Notes: generated by a model not told the origin, from the sequence alone. A stretch of 64,000 bases of DNA from JBMNGG01 sp050949705 (GCA_050949705.1 JBMNGG010000003.1:186001-250000); one strand, 5' to 3'. Positions 25,989 through 35,741 are shown, counted from the stretch's first letter. Made by a program: numbers and translations.

Positions 25989-26663
25989 ATGAAACGATCA
26001 CCTGTTACATCAGTATTAATCATGCTCATATTTATTATGTTTTTTACGGGCTGTTTAAACCTGAATAAGGAGACGCCCAGTCCGCCATCAAAAGACCAGC
26101 AAAAGCCCCAAAAAGAGGAGCAGAAATCTCGAGAGGAGGAGCAAAAACCGGAAGAACTTAGTTTGAGGGAATATTTCCCTCTGACAGAAGGGTCTACCTG
26201 GCAATACCTCGGTGAGGGTAATGAATTTGCTTCCTTTACTCGTGAGGTCTTATTTGCCAGAGAAGATCAGGCTCAGATCATAGAGAATAATGGCGGGACT
26301 ATAAGTGCATCTGTATTTAAAACCACAGATGAGGAAATAACTCGTGTGTTTTTTCAAGGGGAGGAATATAACGAGACTAATTTTCTCGATGAAGAACCCA
26401 ATGATAATTTAATCATATTAAAAAAGCCTCTCAAAGTTGGTACCAAGTGGGAAACTTCTCAGGGAACCAGGGAAATCATAGAAAGCGATGCAATTGTAGA
26501 TACACCGGCAGGTAAATTTGAAGATTGTATAAAGGTTCGTATTTCGCTAGAAACTTCAACTTACTATGAATACTTTAAAGATGGGATTGGCATGGTAAAA
26601 AGAGAATTTACTTCCGAAGATACTACCGTTACTTCCACATTAGAGAAATACGAGATTAAATGA
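25989..26663 (+). CDS. lipoprotein of unknown function
   Basis: 224 aa from ATG 25989 (GAGGGG nine bases upstream). Signal peptide with lipobox IMFFTGCLN, then a Lys/Glu/Gln-rich linker (KDQQKPQKEEQKSREEEQK) of ~35 residues and a globular C-terminal domain starting YFPLTEGSTWQYLGEG. The C-terminal pattern (EGSTWxY ... VGTKWE ... VDTPAGKFEDCIKV ... YFKDGIGMVKRE) is common in secreted Firmicutes lipoproteins without known function. Confidence 0.75.
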   Translation: MKRSPVTSVLIMLIFIMFFTGCLNLNKETPSPPSKDQQKPQKEEQKSREEEQKPEELSLREYFPLTEGSTWQYLGEGNEFASFTREVLFAREDQAQIIENNGGTISASVFKTTDEEITRVFFQGEEYNETNFLDEEPNDNLIILKKPLKVGTKWETSQGTREIIESDAIVDTPAGKFEDCIKVRISLETSTYYEYFKDGIGMVKREFTSEDTTVTSTLEKYEIK

Positions 26664-26690
26664 AAGGGTCTCCAAAGAGAGACCCTTTCA
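26662..26690. terminator. hairpin between convergent lipoprotein and permease genes
   Basis: Perfect 11-bp stem GAAAGGGTCTC/GAGACCCTTTC overlapping the lipoprotein stop. Only a short T-run on either strand. Confidence 0.5.
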
Positions 26691-26750
26691 TTATAGGAAA
26701 ATTAAAATAGGATACCGGACGGTTGAATGTGTTCCACGGCAGGAATCAAA

Positions 26751-28109
26751 TTAGGCTATGTCACTTTTAGTATTATTAAACTTAACTCCAATCAACATAA
26801 TAACTGCAAATATTATTAAGTAGTAGATTACATTTTTTCCATGTGCAATGCATGCAGCAATTACCATAAACACACAGCCTAATATGGATAGGGAAGGCAT
26901 AACGTAACGTTTAAAGGCACTGAAATCTTTTTCTTTTTTCATTACCATAGCAAAAATCGGAATATAGGCTGCATAAAGTGTTACAATTGGCAGCTCTGAT
27001 GTATCAAAGCAGAAAACCCCGAACCATGGATCGGTAAGATTGGCACCATAAAAATATAACAACCAGAATGCACAAAGCAGCACTCCAAATACGGAAGAGT
27101 TTGTAGGCATATTAGTTATATTATCTACTTGTTTGAAGGTCTCAGGCAAGAGGCCTTTATCGCGAATAGCAATAGCATACATACCTCTTGTACAAGCTAA
27201 CATAAGACCATTTAATGTACCTAGACAAGATATTATAACAAATACAAAAATTAATGTGCCGCCAACTGAACCAAATATATTTTGAAAAGCTAGCTTTGCA
27301 CCTGCTTCGCCACTCTCCATAAGTGCTTCTGTTGTAACGGCACCTGCGAGGCCAATATAATAAAAAATATATACGAAAACTACTATAAGCGATCCTAGAA
27401 TAAGAGCCTTAGGTAAATTTTTCTTTGAATCTTTTAACTCTGCATTAATTGATGTCGCTAATATCCAACCTTCATATGCAAAAGCAACTGCAACTACAGA
27501 AGCGAAAAGTCCGCCTCCGCTACTAACACTAGTATCAACTACTTTTGAAAAGTTGCTCATAGTCATACCACTCGTCAATCCAACAACCGTTCCAACAACT
27601 GCCATAAGCATTAATGGGATAAGCTTTATTGCAGTAGTTGCAACTTGGAACTTTCCTGCAATTATTGGAGATAGTGCATTTAATGCATAACTTGCTACCA
27701 AATAAAAACAGGCAATGGTCATACAAGATCCTCCAGTAATATCCCAACCAAGAAGGACACAGGTGTATCGAGCAGAAACCCATGCTAAAACTGATGTAAT
27801 AGTAGGATTATAAATTGTTGCCATAAACCAACCCACATAATAACCATATCTACTGCTAACAGCCATTTCAGCATAATCCACTACACCATTAACCTTTTCG
27901 TACTTAGTGGCCAATGTAGCAAATGAATATGAGCAAATAATCATAATAAGTCCAACAATACCCCATGCTGCAATTCCAATTGGCATATTACCGCCAGTGG
28001 CTTTCAAAACAGCTTCAGCTTTAAAAAAAACTCCACTTCCAATAACTATTCCTACGACCATGGCAATAGCTGTAGGCAAACCATACTTTTTCTTTAATTG
28101 ATTTTCCAT
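26751..28109 (-). CDS. APC-superfamily amino acid permease
   Basis: 452 aa with about twelve membrane helices. Helix 1 carries the substrate-binding IGSGVFFKAEAVL turn typical of the LAT/SteT-like amino acid antiporter branch. ATG 28109 is chosen because AGGGGTGG lies ten bases upstream; the GTG at 28124 overlaps that site. The substrate cannot be read from sequence; serine/threonine exchange or an aromatic amino acid are possible. Confidence 0.85.
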   Translation of the reverse strand: MENQLKKKYGLPTAIAMVVGIVIGSGVFFKAEAVLKATGGNMPIGIAAWGIVGLIMIICSYSFATLATKYEKVNGVVDYAEMAVSSRYGYYVGWFMATIYNPTITSVLAWVSARYTCVLLGWDITGGSCMTIACFYLVASYALNALSPIIAGKFQVATTAIKLIPLMLMAVVGTVVGLTSGMTMSNFSKVVDTSVSSGGGLFASVVAVAFAYEGWILATSINAELKDSKKNLPKALILGSLIVVFVYIFYYIGLAGAVTTEALMESGEAGAKLAFQNIFGSVGGTLIFVFVIISCLGTLNGLMLACTRGMYAIAIRDKGLLPETFKQVDNITNMPTNSSVFGVLLCAFWLLYFYGANLTDPWFGVFCFDTSELPIVTLYAAYIPIFAMVMKKEKDFSAFKRYVMPSLSILGCVFMVIAACIAHGKNVIYYLIIFAVIMLIGVKFNNTKSDIA

Positions 28110-28218
28110 ATATTCACTATCCACCCCTACTAATAAATTTTTGGACCTCCGTAAAAATCCGCAACCATGAATAATATACCATATTATAAATTATATACCA
28201 ATATAAATTTTTGTGGGT

Positions 28219-28246
28219 TTTTTGGGACGGTTCCTTTTTATTCATA
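28219..28246 (+). repeat. REP-like repeat, family A copy
   Basis: TTTGGGACGGTTCCTTTTTA then TTCATAAA; between the LysM gene and the permease start. Confidence 0.65.
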
Positions 28247-28270
28247 AATATTTATAAATACAGTATATAA

Positions 28271-28846
28271 TCATGAATTTCGGATTACAAGAACCTCATC
28301 GGATTTGGCGCAGCAATTATTGATACATGCTACAACAAAAACCCGGCCTAGAGTACCTGGGGGAACACGCCAAATTATCTCAGCAACACCAGTTACTGCA
28401 CTTGGGCAGTCTACACCTATGAGGCGGACTAGTTCGCAGACTTCGGTACCGGTAGGCTCTAGGAAAAAGAATACTCGGGATACAGGACGATTGAATGTAG
28501 GCCTAACAATAACAGTAGCATCAAGTTGGACAACTCCATCAATTACAGGTAGAGGCTGTCCAGCCTCTGTCAGGAATCTAAGCGAAAGCACGCGAAGATC
28601 ACAAACCGGCTTATGTAGCTTGGTAGGGATGCATATTACTTGCCCCACAAATATAGTGTCCGGGTTTACTATCTGTGGGTTCGCGGCAAGGATTTCGTCA
28701 ACTGTTACTCCGAAATTGCGAGCAATACCAAAGACTGTGTTCGTGGGTTCCACGGTATAAAGTTGACCATCACATTTTTGGGGTGGTGGTGGGATTATGC
28801 TATCTATGGCAGGATGCTTTGCGCTCGTAAGATTATCATTATCCAA
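28271..28846 (-). CDS. LysM-domain protein
   Basis: 191 aa. One LysM domain (residues ~30-75: YTVEPTNTVFGIARNFGVTV ... VGQVICIPT) that binds peptidoglycan or chitin-like glycans, followed by a beta-rich domain of ~110 residues with four Cys. There is no classical signal peptide. Similar single-LysM proteins without signal peptides occur on spores of Clostridia. TTG start with GAGGAAG upstream. Confidence 0.75.
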   Translation of the reverse strand: MDNDNLTSAKHPAIDSIIPPPPQKCDGQLYTVEPTNTVFGIARNFGVTVDEILAANPQIVNPDTIFVGQVICIPTKLHKPVCDLRVLSLRFLTEAGQPLPVIDGVVQLDATVIVRPTFNRPVSRVFFFLEPTGTEVCELVRLIGVDCPSAVTGVAEIIWRVPPGTLGRVFVVACINNCCAKSDEVLVIRNS

Positions 28847-29003
28847 GATATCACTTCCTCATCAAATTTGCTAATATAGTATATTCTAGTAATTGAATAG
28901 AGGTTAAGGATTACAGGTGAAGCTGAACTTTTATCTAGCACAAGGGCATAATAAAGGGGCTGCCAAGGTATATAATAGGTTATGTAATTTGTTGTAATGA
29001 TTT

Positions 29004-29042
29004 AACACCTTTTGGCATAATATAGCTTGGAGGTGTTTTTTG
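29004..29042 (+). repeat. terminator-like palindromic repeat, family C copy 2
   Basis: AACACCTTTTGG and TTGGAGGTGTTTTTTGTT; the only element seen in the 345-base gap 28847-29191. Confidence 0.6.
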
Positions 29043-29191
29043 TTAGATAAAAGCAGGATTAACATATGATAAAATACTTTTGGTAATAAATTCTTTCAAA
29101 ACATATCGATATTTAAAAGGATTTTATCTAAACATTGTAGAAAATATTAACTTAAACTTAGTTATTTTAAAAAGTAAGGAGTGGAAATTTA

Positions 29192-30532
29192 ATGTTGACT
29201 AGAAAGATAGGAATAAAGTTTTTGACTGTTTTACTGATAATGCTTTTTGCAGCAACTACAGCTTTTGCTGCAGATCCTGTTAAGTTGATTTTTAACGGCA
29301 AAGAATACAAGGCAGACATTACCATAGAAGATGGTGTAAGTTACATACCTGCTGCAGCTCTAAAAAGAATTCCAGGTTTAGAAGTGGGAGACGATCCAAT
29401 AGTGCCTATTCGCCAGCTATTTGAAAGTCAAGGCGGTGTAGTTTCTTGGGATAATGATAATAGACAGGTAATTGTATCTTGGAGAGAAAAAGCCGGAGAA
29501 TTTACAGCAGACGAGTTAGTTATGAAGAATTCAGAACTTCTAAAAGAAGGAAACAGTTACAAAATGGAAGGTAGCAATACAATTGAATTTGAATTTGAAG
29601 GAATTGAAGATCATTTAACGGGAATGCTCAATATGCCCAAGATGGAAGTCTTTATTGAAGGAGTTTTTCAATATGAGCCAATGGCTATGTATCTGAAACA
29701 GACCATAAAGATGCCTTTAGATGAGATTGAGCTTAGTCCAGAAGAATTAGAAATAGCAGGGATTACCGAAGAGATGATAACTGAGATGGTTTGGTTTGAT
29801 AATGCTATTTATCAGAAAACCCCTATGTCCGACCAGTGGGTATTTCAAGATTTAACTGACAAGGAAGAAATGTTTGACTTTAATAACTTAATGCAAATGA
29901 CTCCTCAACAATCAATTGAGATGATGGATAAAGCTGGAGTTATTAATGTATTTGGTGAAGATGTAGAAAAAGACGGTAAGGAATATTACACAATCAAAAA
30001 TTATATCGATGCTGATAGCTTTAAGAGTTTGATGGAAGAAGCTCTAGAAAAAATTGATTTAGCATCTTTCATGGCAGCTTTCGGTACACAATCAGAGGGA
30101 ACCGAAGACATTAGTGCACAGTTTGAAAAAGTATTTGATGTTATTTTAAACAACATGGCTATTGAGTATTATATAGATACCTTAATCAATAAAGAAACCC
30201 TATTATCCGATTACATGAGTATTGATTTAAATATGACAATAGATGTAAAACAATTAATGGATGCAATGGCAGAAATAACTGAAATAGATGAAGCTGAAAA
30301 AGAAGAAATTCCAGAAGGACCCATGAGCCTTAAATTAAAGATGAAAGGCGATTATCAAATGTCCGATTATGGAACTGAACTTGAACTTCCTGATTTAAGT
30401 AATGCCATTAGTCAAGAAGAATACATAGAGCAGCTGATGGAAGAGTTGGGAGCTCTTGAAGAATTGCCGGATGTGGAAGAAGAGACAGTTGAAGAACTGG
30501 AAGCAACTGAACCTGAAGTTGTTGAAGAGTAA
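29192..30532 (+). CDS. secreted stalk-domain (copper amine oxidase N-like) protein
   Basis: 446 aa. Signal peptide ending AATTAFAAD; a short stalk-type domain (residues ~28-110) with VPIRQLFESQGGVVSWDNDNRQVIVSW, as found at the N-terminus of copper amine oxidases and in many Firmicutes surface proteins. The remainder (EGSNTIEFEFEGIEDH ... FKSLMEEALEKID) resembles LppX/DUF6612-like lipid- or ligand-binding domains, and the tail is highly acidic (ELPDVEEETVEELEATEPE). ATG with AAGGAG upstream. Confidence 0.72.
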   Translation: MLTRKIGIKFLTVLLIMLFAATTAFAADPVKLIFNGKEYKADITIEDGVSYIPAAALKRIPGLEVGDDPIVPIRQLFESQGGVVSWDNDNRQVIVSWREKAGEFTADELVMKNSELLKEGNSYKMEGSNTIEFEFEGIEDHLTGMLNMPKMEVFIEGVFQYEPMAMYLKQTIKMPLDEIELSPEELEIAGITEEMITEMVWFDNAIYQKTPMSDQWVFQDLTDKEEMFDFNNLMQMTPQQSIEMMDKAGVINVFGEDVEKDGKEYYTIKNYIDADSFKSLMEEALEKIDLASFMAAFGTQSEGTEDISAQFEKVFDVILNNMAIEYYIDTLINKETLLSDYMSIDLNMTIDVKQLMDAMAEITEIDEAEKEEIPEGPMSLKLKMKGDYQMSDYGTELELPDLSNAISQEEYIEQLMEELGALEELPDVEEETVEELEATEPEVVEE

Positions 30533-30575
30533 TCTAAAAAGTCAACAAAGTTCCTAAAATATGATAATGTAAATG

Positions 30576-30600
30576 AAAGGCGGCTATAAAAGCCGCCTTT
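30576..30600. terminator. terminator, shared with the lost lyase gene
   Basis: AAAGGCGGCT/AGCCGCCTTT perfect stem. Nearly the same hairpin stands at 33995-34018 next to the intact lyase gene. Confidence 0.8.
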
Positions 30601-30655
30601 GGTTTATAAACTATCGAAAAATCTACCAGGACCTTTTTCACAAGTTTGTCAAAAC
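30601..30655 (-). pseudogene. 3' remnant of a second beta-eliminating lyase gene
   Basis: On the minus strand the ~50 bases encode DKLVKK then a diverged tail and match, base for base over most positions, the last codons (QKLVKKFRADFGDSL) and terminator of the lyase at 34023-35471. The similarity stops ~90 bases before the left end of the IS30 element, so the rest of this copy has been lost. Confidence 0.65.
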
Positions 30656-30744
30656 CTCAAAAGGGAATAGTGAACGTTGATAATCGACAAATTATTGTTG
30701 GATATTAGTTCATGTTTTAAGCACCCTTGTGTAGTAAAATATGG

Positions 30745-31947
30745 GTAAGTTGTAAAATTAATTGACCAAACATAAGAAAATAGAGTGACTCACATCGGAA
30801 CCTCTGATAATGTTTTAAGTGACCAAACCAAAAACATTGTAGGGACCGAAATGAGTCAACTTAATAATACCACAAAGAAAAGGCACTTTAAACACCTAAA
30901 TGAGAGGGAACGCTATCAAATTGAAATATTAATAAAGGATGGCAAGAAACCAAAAGAGATAGCCTCAATAATGGGAAGGCATAGGCGTACCATTGAGCGG
31001 GAAATCGTTCGTGGAACCATAAGATTGATGAACAGCGACCTAACCTATTCCGTAACATATTGTGCCGATGTGGGACAACGAAAATATGAACAGGCGTCAT
31101 CAAATAAGGGAGCAGGGCTAAAGATCGGGCACGATCATAAATTAGCTAATTACATAGAAAAAAGAATAATCGAGGATAAGTATTCGCCAGACGCTGTAAT
31201 AGGAGAAATAAGGGCAAAGGGATTAAAATTTGAAACTACAATTTGCACCAAAACGTTATACAACTACATTGACAAAGGAGTATTTGCTAGTATAAGCAAC
31301 AAAGATTTACCGATAAAGCGTAATAAGAAAAAGAGGAAATACCAAAAAGTCCGAATAGCTAAGAAAAATCTAAGAGGAACCAGTATTGAAGAACGACCAT
31401 CCCATATAGAAAAGCGAGAAGAATACGGGCACTGGGAAATGGATTGTATTGTAGGCAAACGAGGCGAAAGTGGTGCGACTTTGTTGGTACTAACAGAGCG
31501 AAGTACCAGGCAAGAAATAATTCGCAAAATGCCTGATAAGACCCAGGCTTCAGTAAAGAAAGAGCTAGATAAACTAGAACGCAAGTATGGCAAGAACTTT
31601 TCAAAGCGTTTCAAAACGATCACAGTAGATAATGGCCCTGAATTTTTAAACAGTGCAGAGTTAGAATCTTCTGCCCTTGATCCTAAAAACAAAAGATTTA
31701 GGTTGTATTATGCTCATCCTTATAGTTCATGGGAACGTGGCTCAAATGAAAACGCTAATAGGCTTATTCGTCGCTTTATTCCCAAAGGCACAGACATAGG
31801 TAAACTTACACATAGAGAAATACAAAGGATAGAGCATTGGATGAATAATTACCCTAGAAGAATATTTGGTTATAGAACTGCAAACGAAATGGCTGCTTAA
31901 AACAGGGTTCTGTAAGAATATGTGAGGCAATTAAACTTGCAATCTAC
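30745..31947 (+). mobile_element. IS30-family insertion sequence
   Basis: Left end GTAAGTTGTAAAATTAATTG (from 30745) and right end CAATTAAACTTGCAATCTAC (to 31947) are imperfect inverted repeats (about 17 of 24 positions) around one transposase gene. Target duplication was not resolved. Confidence 0.7.
30851..31900 (+). CDS. IS30-family transposase
   Basis: 349 aa from ATG 30851. N-terminal HTH (LNERERYQIEILIKDGKKPKEIA, then GRHRRTIEREI), then the DDE integrase core with Asp in GHWEMDCIVG, Asp in TVDNGPEF and Glu in WERGSNENANRLIRRF. All three catalytic residues and the frame are intact, so the element may be active. An upstream in-frame extension to 30785 is possible but lacks a ribosome site. 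Confidence 0.92.
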   Translation: MSQLNNTTKKRHFKHLNERERYQIEILIKDGKKPKEIASIMGRHRRTIEREIVRGTIRLMNSDLTYSVTYCADVGQRKYEQASSNKGAGLKIGHDHKLANYIEKRIIEDKYSPDAVIGEIRAKGLKFETTICTKTLYNYIDKGVFASISNKDLPIKRNKKKRKYQKVRIAKKNLRGTSIEERPSHIEKREEYGHWEMDCIVGKRGESGATLLVLTERSTRQEIIRKMPDKTQASVKKELDKLERKYGKNFSKRFKTITVDNGPEFLNSAELESSALDPKNKRFRLYYAHPYSSWERGSNENANRLIRRFIPKGTDIGKLTHREIQRIEHWMNNYPRRIFGYRTANEMAA

Positions 31948-31976
31948 AAAAATTCATGATATATTCATAAATTCTA

Positions 31977-32005
31977 TTGACTCCCATAAAATAATATGCT
32001 ACAAT
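31977..32005 (+). promoter_or_regulatory. promoter of the putP T-box leader
   Basis: TTGACT (31977-31982), 17 bases, TACAAT (32000-32005), 30 bases after the IS30 right end. Confidence 0.75.
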
Positions 32006-32011
32006 AATGGG

Positions 32012-32298
32012 CAATAACTGTATACAGCAAAAAGCATTGACGGGGAATAGTAAGATTACCCATAGTGAAAAGAGAGAGAAGTTCAGCGGCTGAAAGACTT
32101 CTCACACTAATGGTTATCCGAACCCACCCTTGAGCTTTTGGCGATGAGCTTAAACGAATTTCCCCATCGTTAAAAAGGGGAGGGTATAATTCCACATTAT
32201 GTGTGGAACGTACCTTAAAGAGATGGTATAATAACCAAAAAAGGTGGTACCGCGAAATTAACCTTTCGTCCTTTATCGGATGAAAGGTTTTTTGTTTT
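32012..32298 (+). promoter_or_regulatory. T-box riboswitch, proline specifier
   Basis: Stem I with AGTA-type loop E strand (AATAGTAAG) opposite CCGAACCCACC; the specifier is CCC at 32123-32125 (CCA if the register is one base later), a proline codon both ways. The T-box proper AAGGTGGTACCGCG is at 32241-32254, and the terminator AACCTTTCGTCC/GGATGAAAGGTT plus T6 at 32260-32293. Uncharged tRNA-Pro should stabilise the antiterminator and switch on putP. Confidence 0.9.
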
Positions 32299-32429
32299 AT
32301 CCCAAGCTTAGCGCAGCTAAGCCATGGGTAAGTGCAACTAGACTTCAGATGGAGTCAAAAATCCACTTGAAGTGAGTTTTACTTTATAATTTTCACCTAA
32401 TAATATTACACAACAGGGGGTTGGCATCT

Positions 32430-33986
32430 ATGAACATTCAGATTTTAATTGCAATGGTACTTTACATAGGAGTAGTCATTGCCATTGGCCTTTACTATGC
32501 TAAAAGTGCCAGTGAGAGCACCGAGAATTTCCTCATAGGGGGAAGGTCTCTAGGGCCATGGGTTACTGCCTTAGGTGCAGAGGCATCCGATATGAGTGGA
32601 TGGCTTTTAATGGGCTTGCCCGGCGTCGCCTATTGGGTGGGTTTGAGTGATGCCCTTTGGACCGGGGTAGGTCTTCTGATAGGAACATATTTGAACTGGC
32701 TATTTGTAGCTAAGAGAATACGGACATATTCAGAAATTGCAGGCAATTCAATAACTATTCCCGACTTTATCAGCAAAAGGTTCAAGGAAGAAAAAAAGGT
32801 ACTGATGACATTATCCGCACTTTTTATTTTAGTTTTCTTTACCGTATATGCAGCAAGTTGCTTCGTTACTGTGGGAAAACTCTTTAGCACTCTTTTTGGT
32901 TTTAAATATGTTTATATGATGGTAGCAGGAGCGCTCTTCGTCATCCTCTATACCTTTGTCGGAGGTTTCTTGGCTGAAAGTGCCTCAGATTTTATGCAAG
33001 GAATCGTCATGATCTTTGCATTAGTGATGGTATTGGTAGCGGGAATCAGTTCAGCAGGTGGTCTATCGGAGGTCATAGAAAACGCAAAACAGATACCTGG
33101 ATTTTTTAAGTTTTTTGGAATAGCTTCTCCCCAGTTGGTAGATGGAGTACAGCAGGTAGTAGATGGGAATCCTGTATTTGGCGAGGCTGGCAGATACGGG
33201 TGGCTAACGGTGATATCTACTTTATCATGGGGGTTTGGGTATTTTGGCATGCCCCAGGTGCTCCTAAAATTTATGGCCATCCGGGAAACCTCGGAGCTGA
33301 CTTTGTCTAGGAGAATAGCCACCTTTTGGTGTGCCATCTCCCTAGGAGCATCCATAGCCATAGGGATCATTGGCAGGGTCATATTTCCTGATGCCTTTCT
33401 TACCCAAAGCGCCGCAGAGAACATCTTCATTCTAATGTCCACTAGTTTTTTTGTGCCTATAGTCGCCGGGATTGTGATGTCTGGAATCCTTGCAGCTACT
33501 ATTAGTTCAGCTGATTCATATTTGATTATTTCTGCATCAGCCTTTTCTAAGAACATCTACCATGGATTGATGAAAAGGGAAGCCACGGACCGAGAAGTAT
33601 TAGTCATGACTAGAATCGCCCTTATAATCATCTCAATCTTTGCGATGATTGTAGCTTTGGATGAGAACAGCGTCATTTTTACAGTGGTATCCTTTGCCTG
33701 GGCGGGTTTTGGTGCTACCTTTGGGCCGGTAATACTGTTTTCGCTATTTTGGAAGAGGGTTACCCGGTCTGGAGCCATCGCTGGGATGCTTACCGGCGGA
33801 ATAATGGTCTTTGCATGGAAATTATTGGTTAGACCTTTAGGGGGCATTTTGAATATTTACGAACTTCTCCCTGCCTTTGTCTTATCCTGTGTGGCTATAA
33901 TAATTGTTTCTCTACTAACTGAGGAACCCTCCAAGGAAATTCTAGAGGAATTCGAATTGGCCAAGAACACGAGCATGGGTCTATAA
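32430..33986 (+). CDS. putP: sodium/proline symporter
   Basis: 518 aa from ATG 32430 (AGGGGG nine bases upstream), thirteen-helix SSS-family transporter. LGAEASDMSGWLLMGLPG and ETSELTLSRRIATFW are PutP signatures; the second sodium-site helix reads GILAATISSADSYLIISAS. The proline T-box directly upstream independently supports proline as substrate and ties uptake to proline starvation. Confidence 0.94.
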   Translation: MNIQILIAMVLYIGVVIAIGLYYAKSASESTENFLIGGRSLGPWVTALGAEASDMSGWLLMGLPGVAYWVGLSDALWTGVGLLIGTYLNWLFVAKRIRTYSEIAGNSITIPDFISKRFKEEKKVLMTLSALFILVFFTVYAASCFVTVGKLFSTLFGFKYVYMMVAGALFVILYTFVGGFLAESASDFMQGIVMIFALVMVLVAGISSAGGLSEVIENAKQIPGFFKFFGIASPQLVDGVQQVVDGNPVFGEAGRYGWLTVISTLSWGFGYFGMPQVLLKFMAIRETSELTLSRRIATFWCAISLGASIAIGIIGRVIFPDAFLTQSAAENIFILMSTSFFVPIVAGIVMSGILAATISSADSYLIISASAFSKNIYHGLMKREATDREVLVMTRIALIIISIFAMIVALDENSVIFTVVSFAWAGFGATFGPVILFSLFWKRVTRSGAIAGMLTGGIMVFAWKLLVRPLGGILNIYELLPAFVLSCVAIIIVSLLTEEPSKEILEEFELAKNTSMGL

Positions 33987-33994
33987 AAAAAATT

Positions 33995-34018
33995 AGGCGG
34001 CTTTTAAAAGCCGCCTTT
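33995..34018. terminator. bidirectional terminator between putP and the lyase
   Basis: Perfect 22-base palindrome AGGCGGCTTTT/AAAAGCCGCCT between the two convergent genes. Confidence 0.85.
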
Positions 34019-34022
34019 AAAT

Positions 34023-35471
34023 TTACAAACTATCTCCAAAATCTGCTCGGAACTTTTTCACAAGTTTTTGCTGCCAATCTGATACCGGTTTTAACCTACC
34101 GAAGAAGAAACGCAATATTTTAGGTTCATCTACAAATTCCAAGCCTTCAATGAGCTTGCGATTTTCATATAACCATACAATCCTATCAACAGCATACTTT
34201 ACTTGAGAAAGTGTAAATACTCGTCTTGGCATTGCAAGTCTTAATAGCTCCATATTGGAAAAACATTCACTTCCATCAGGGTTTCTCTGTTCTGACAGAG
34301 TGCCTCGCTCCATGCCTCTAACTCCGCTAGCGATGTAAAGAGCTGCTGCCAGTGCCCCTGCAGGATATTGGCTTTGGGGTATGTGGTCAACAAATTCCAT
34401 GGCATTGAGATGACACCCTAAGCCACCAGGTGGAGTAACAACAGGAACACCATTTTTTATTAGCTCATTACACATAAATTCTATAAACTGAGGCCCTTGC
34501 TTTATGACATCTTCATCCATGGTTTCATCTAAGCCAACAGTTATAGCTTCCATTTCCCTAACTGACATGCCGCCATATGTTAAGAATCCTTCGTATAGTG
34601 GGATAAACTCCATCATACTTTTGTATAACTTTTCTTCTTTGAAACACAAACCGCCACCTCTTGCACAGCCAAGCTTACGGGCAGAAAAATATATGATATC
34701 GCAAAGGGAAGCTATTTTAAGAGTAATTTCTTTTATTGTCATGTTTTTACATTGTTCTTCACGAGTTTTGATAAAATGCAGATTATCCTGAAGCAAGCTG
34801 GCATCAAGAACAAGGGGTATACTGAATTTATTACAAACCTTTTGCACTTCACCTAAGTTCTCTAATGAAAATGGTTGACCGCCAATAAGGTTTGTCCCTG
34901 CTTCCATTCGGACAAATGCTATTTTATCAGGCCCATGTTTTTTAATTGTAGCTTCAAGCTTATCTATATCCATATTCCCCTTAAAGGGATGATTGCTCGT
35001 AACCTCAAGACCTTCGTCAATTATAAGTTCCTCAACTGTTCCCCCACATAAAACTATATGGGATTTTGTAGTAGTAAAGTGATAATTCATAGGCACAATC
35101 TGCCCATCTTTAACTAGGGTTTTCGCAATAATATGTTCACATGCTCTTCCCTGATGTGCTGGCAGAAAGAATTCCATACCGAATATTTCTTTTAACTTGT
35201 TTTCAAGTCGGAAAAAGGTTTCACTACCAGCATAGCTATCATCGGCAGTCATCATAGCTGCCTGTTGCCTATCACTCATCGCATTTACACCGCTATCTGT
35301 CAGCATATCCAAAAAAACGTCCCGATTTTTAAGAAGAAAAGTATTGTTTCCAGCTTCATTCATAGCCTCAAGACGGTGTTCTACGGGGGGAAGCTCTAAT
35401 TTTTGCACTGTCCTTACCTTGTGCATTTCCAAAGGTACTTGCTCATTGCTAAAAAATTTGATATTTGCCAT
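34023..35471 (-). CDS. PLP-dependent beta-eliminating lyase (tyrosine phenol-lyase / tryptophanase family)
   Basis: 482 aa from ATG 35471 with GGAGG upstream. PLP fold type I: the cofactor Lys is K266 in YFSARKLG, the PLP-nitrogen Asp is D223 in PLVLDASLL, and MEAGTNLIGGQP matches the tyrosine phenol-lyase/tryptophanase family. After the Lys the family usually reads KKD..V..GG, while here it is RKLGCARGGG, a distinct branch. It cleaves Tyr, Trp or a related amino acid to pyruvate, ammonia and the side group. The Tyr-type T-box upstream favours tyrosine phenol-lyase. A 3' fragment of a second copy remains at 30.6 kb. Confidence 0.82.
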   Translation of the reverse strand: MANIKFFSNEQVPLEMHKVRTVQKLELPPVEHRLEAMNEAGNNTFLLKNRDVFLDMLTDSGVNAMSDRQQAAMMTADDSYAGSETFFRLENKLKEIFGMEFFLPAHQGRACEHIIAKTLVKDGQIVPMNYHFTTTKSHIVLCGGTVEELIIDEGLEVTSNHPFKGNMDIDKLEATIKKHGPDKIAFVRMEAGTNLIGGQPFSLENLGEVQKVCNKFSIPLVLDASLLQDNLHFIKTREEQCKNMTIKEITLKIASLCDIIYFSARKLGCARGGGLCFKEEKLYKSMMEFIPLYEGFLTYGGMSVREMEAITVGLDETMDEDVIKQGPQFIEFMCNELIKNGVPVVTPPGGLGCHLNAMEFVDHIPQSQYPAGALAAALYIASGVRGMERGTLSEQRNPDGSECFSNMELLRLAMPRRVFTLSQVKYAVDRIVWLYENRKLIEGLEFVDEPKILRFFFGRLKPVSDWQQKLVKKFRADFGDSL

Positions 35472-35741
35472 ATTACCATCCTCCAATTATTAATATGTTC
35501 AGCCTAACGACTGAATAAAGGGTAAATCTAGATTTTTAATTGTTATATGCTAGCATAAACACTTAAACTAAACAGACCGGCCTGTTGTTCCATGCTACCA
35601 TCTTACAATTTACCATCCTACCGTTTTACATGTGAATTGGCTTATGCTAGCAAAGCTCATTCACCAAAAAGAATGGTTTACTGTGTAATTTATAATAATA
35701 GTCAGGATCCATATAACCATCCCCTTTCAGTGTTTATATCA

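Noticed and set aside
22881..26000. CRISPR array made of the 25-base repeats
   Set aside because: Spacing is irregular (17 to over 1000 bases), repeats are full palindromes, and they border RAYT remnants; REP elements explain them.
28305..28879. Plus-strand ORFs over the LysM gene
   Set aside because: Shadow frames; the minus-strand reading has a LysM domain and a ribosome site.
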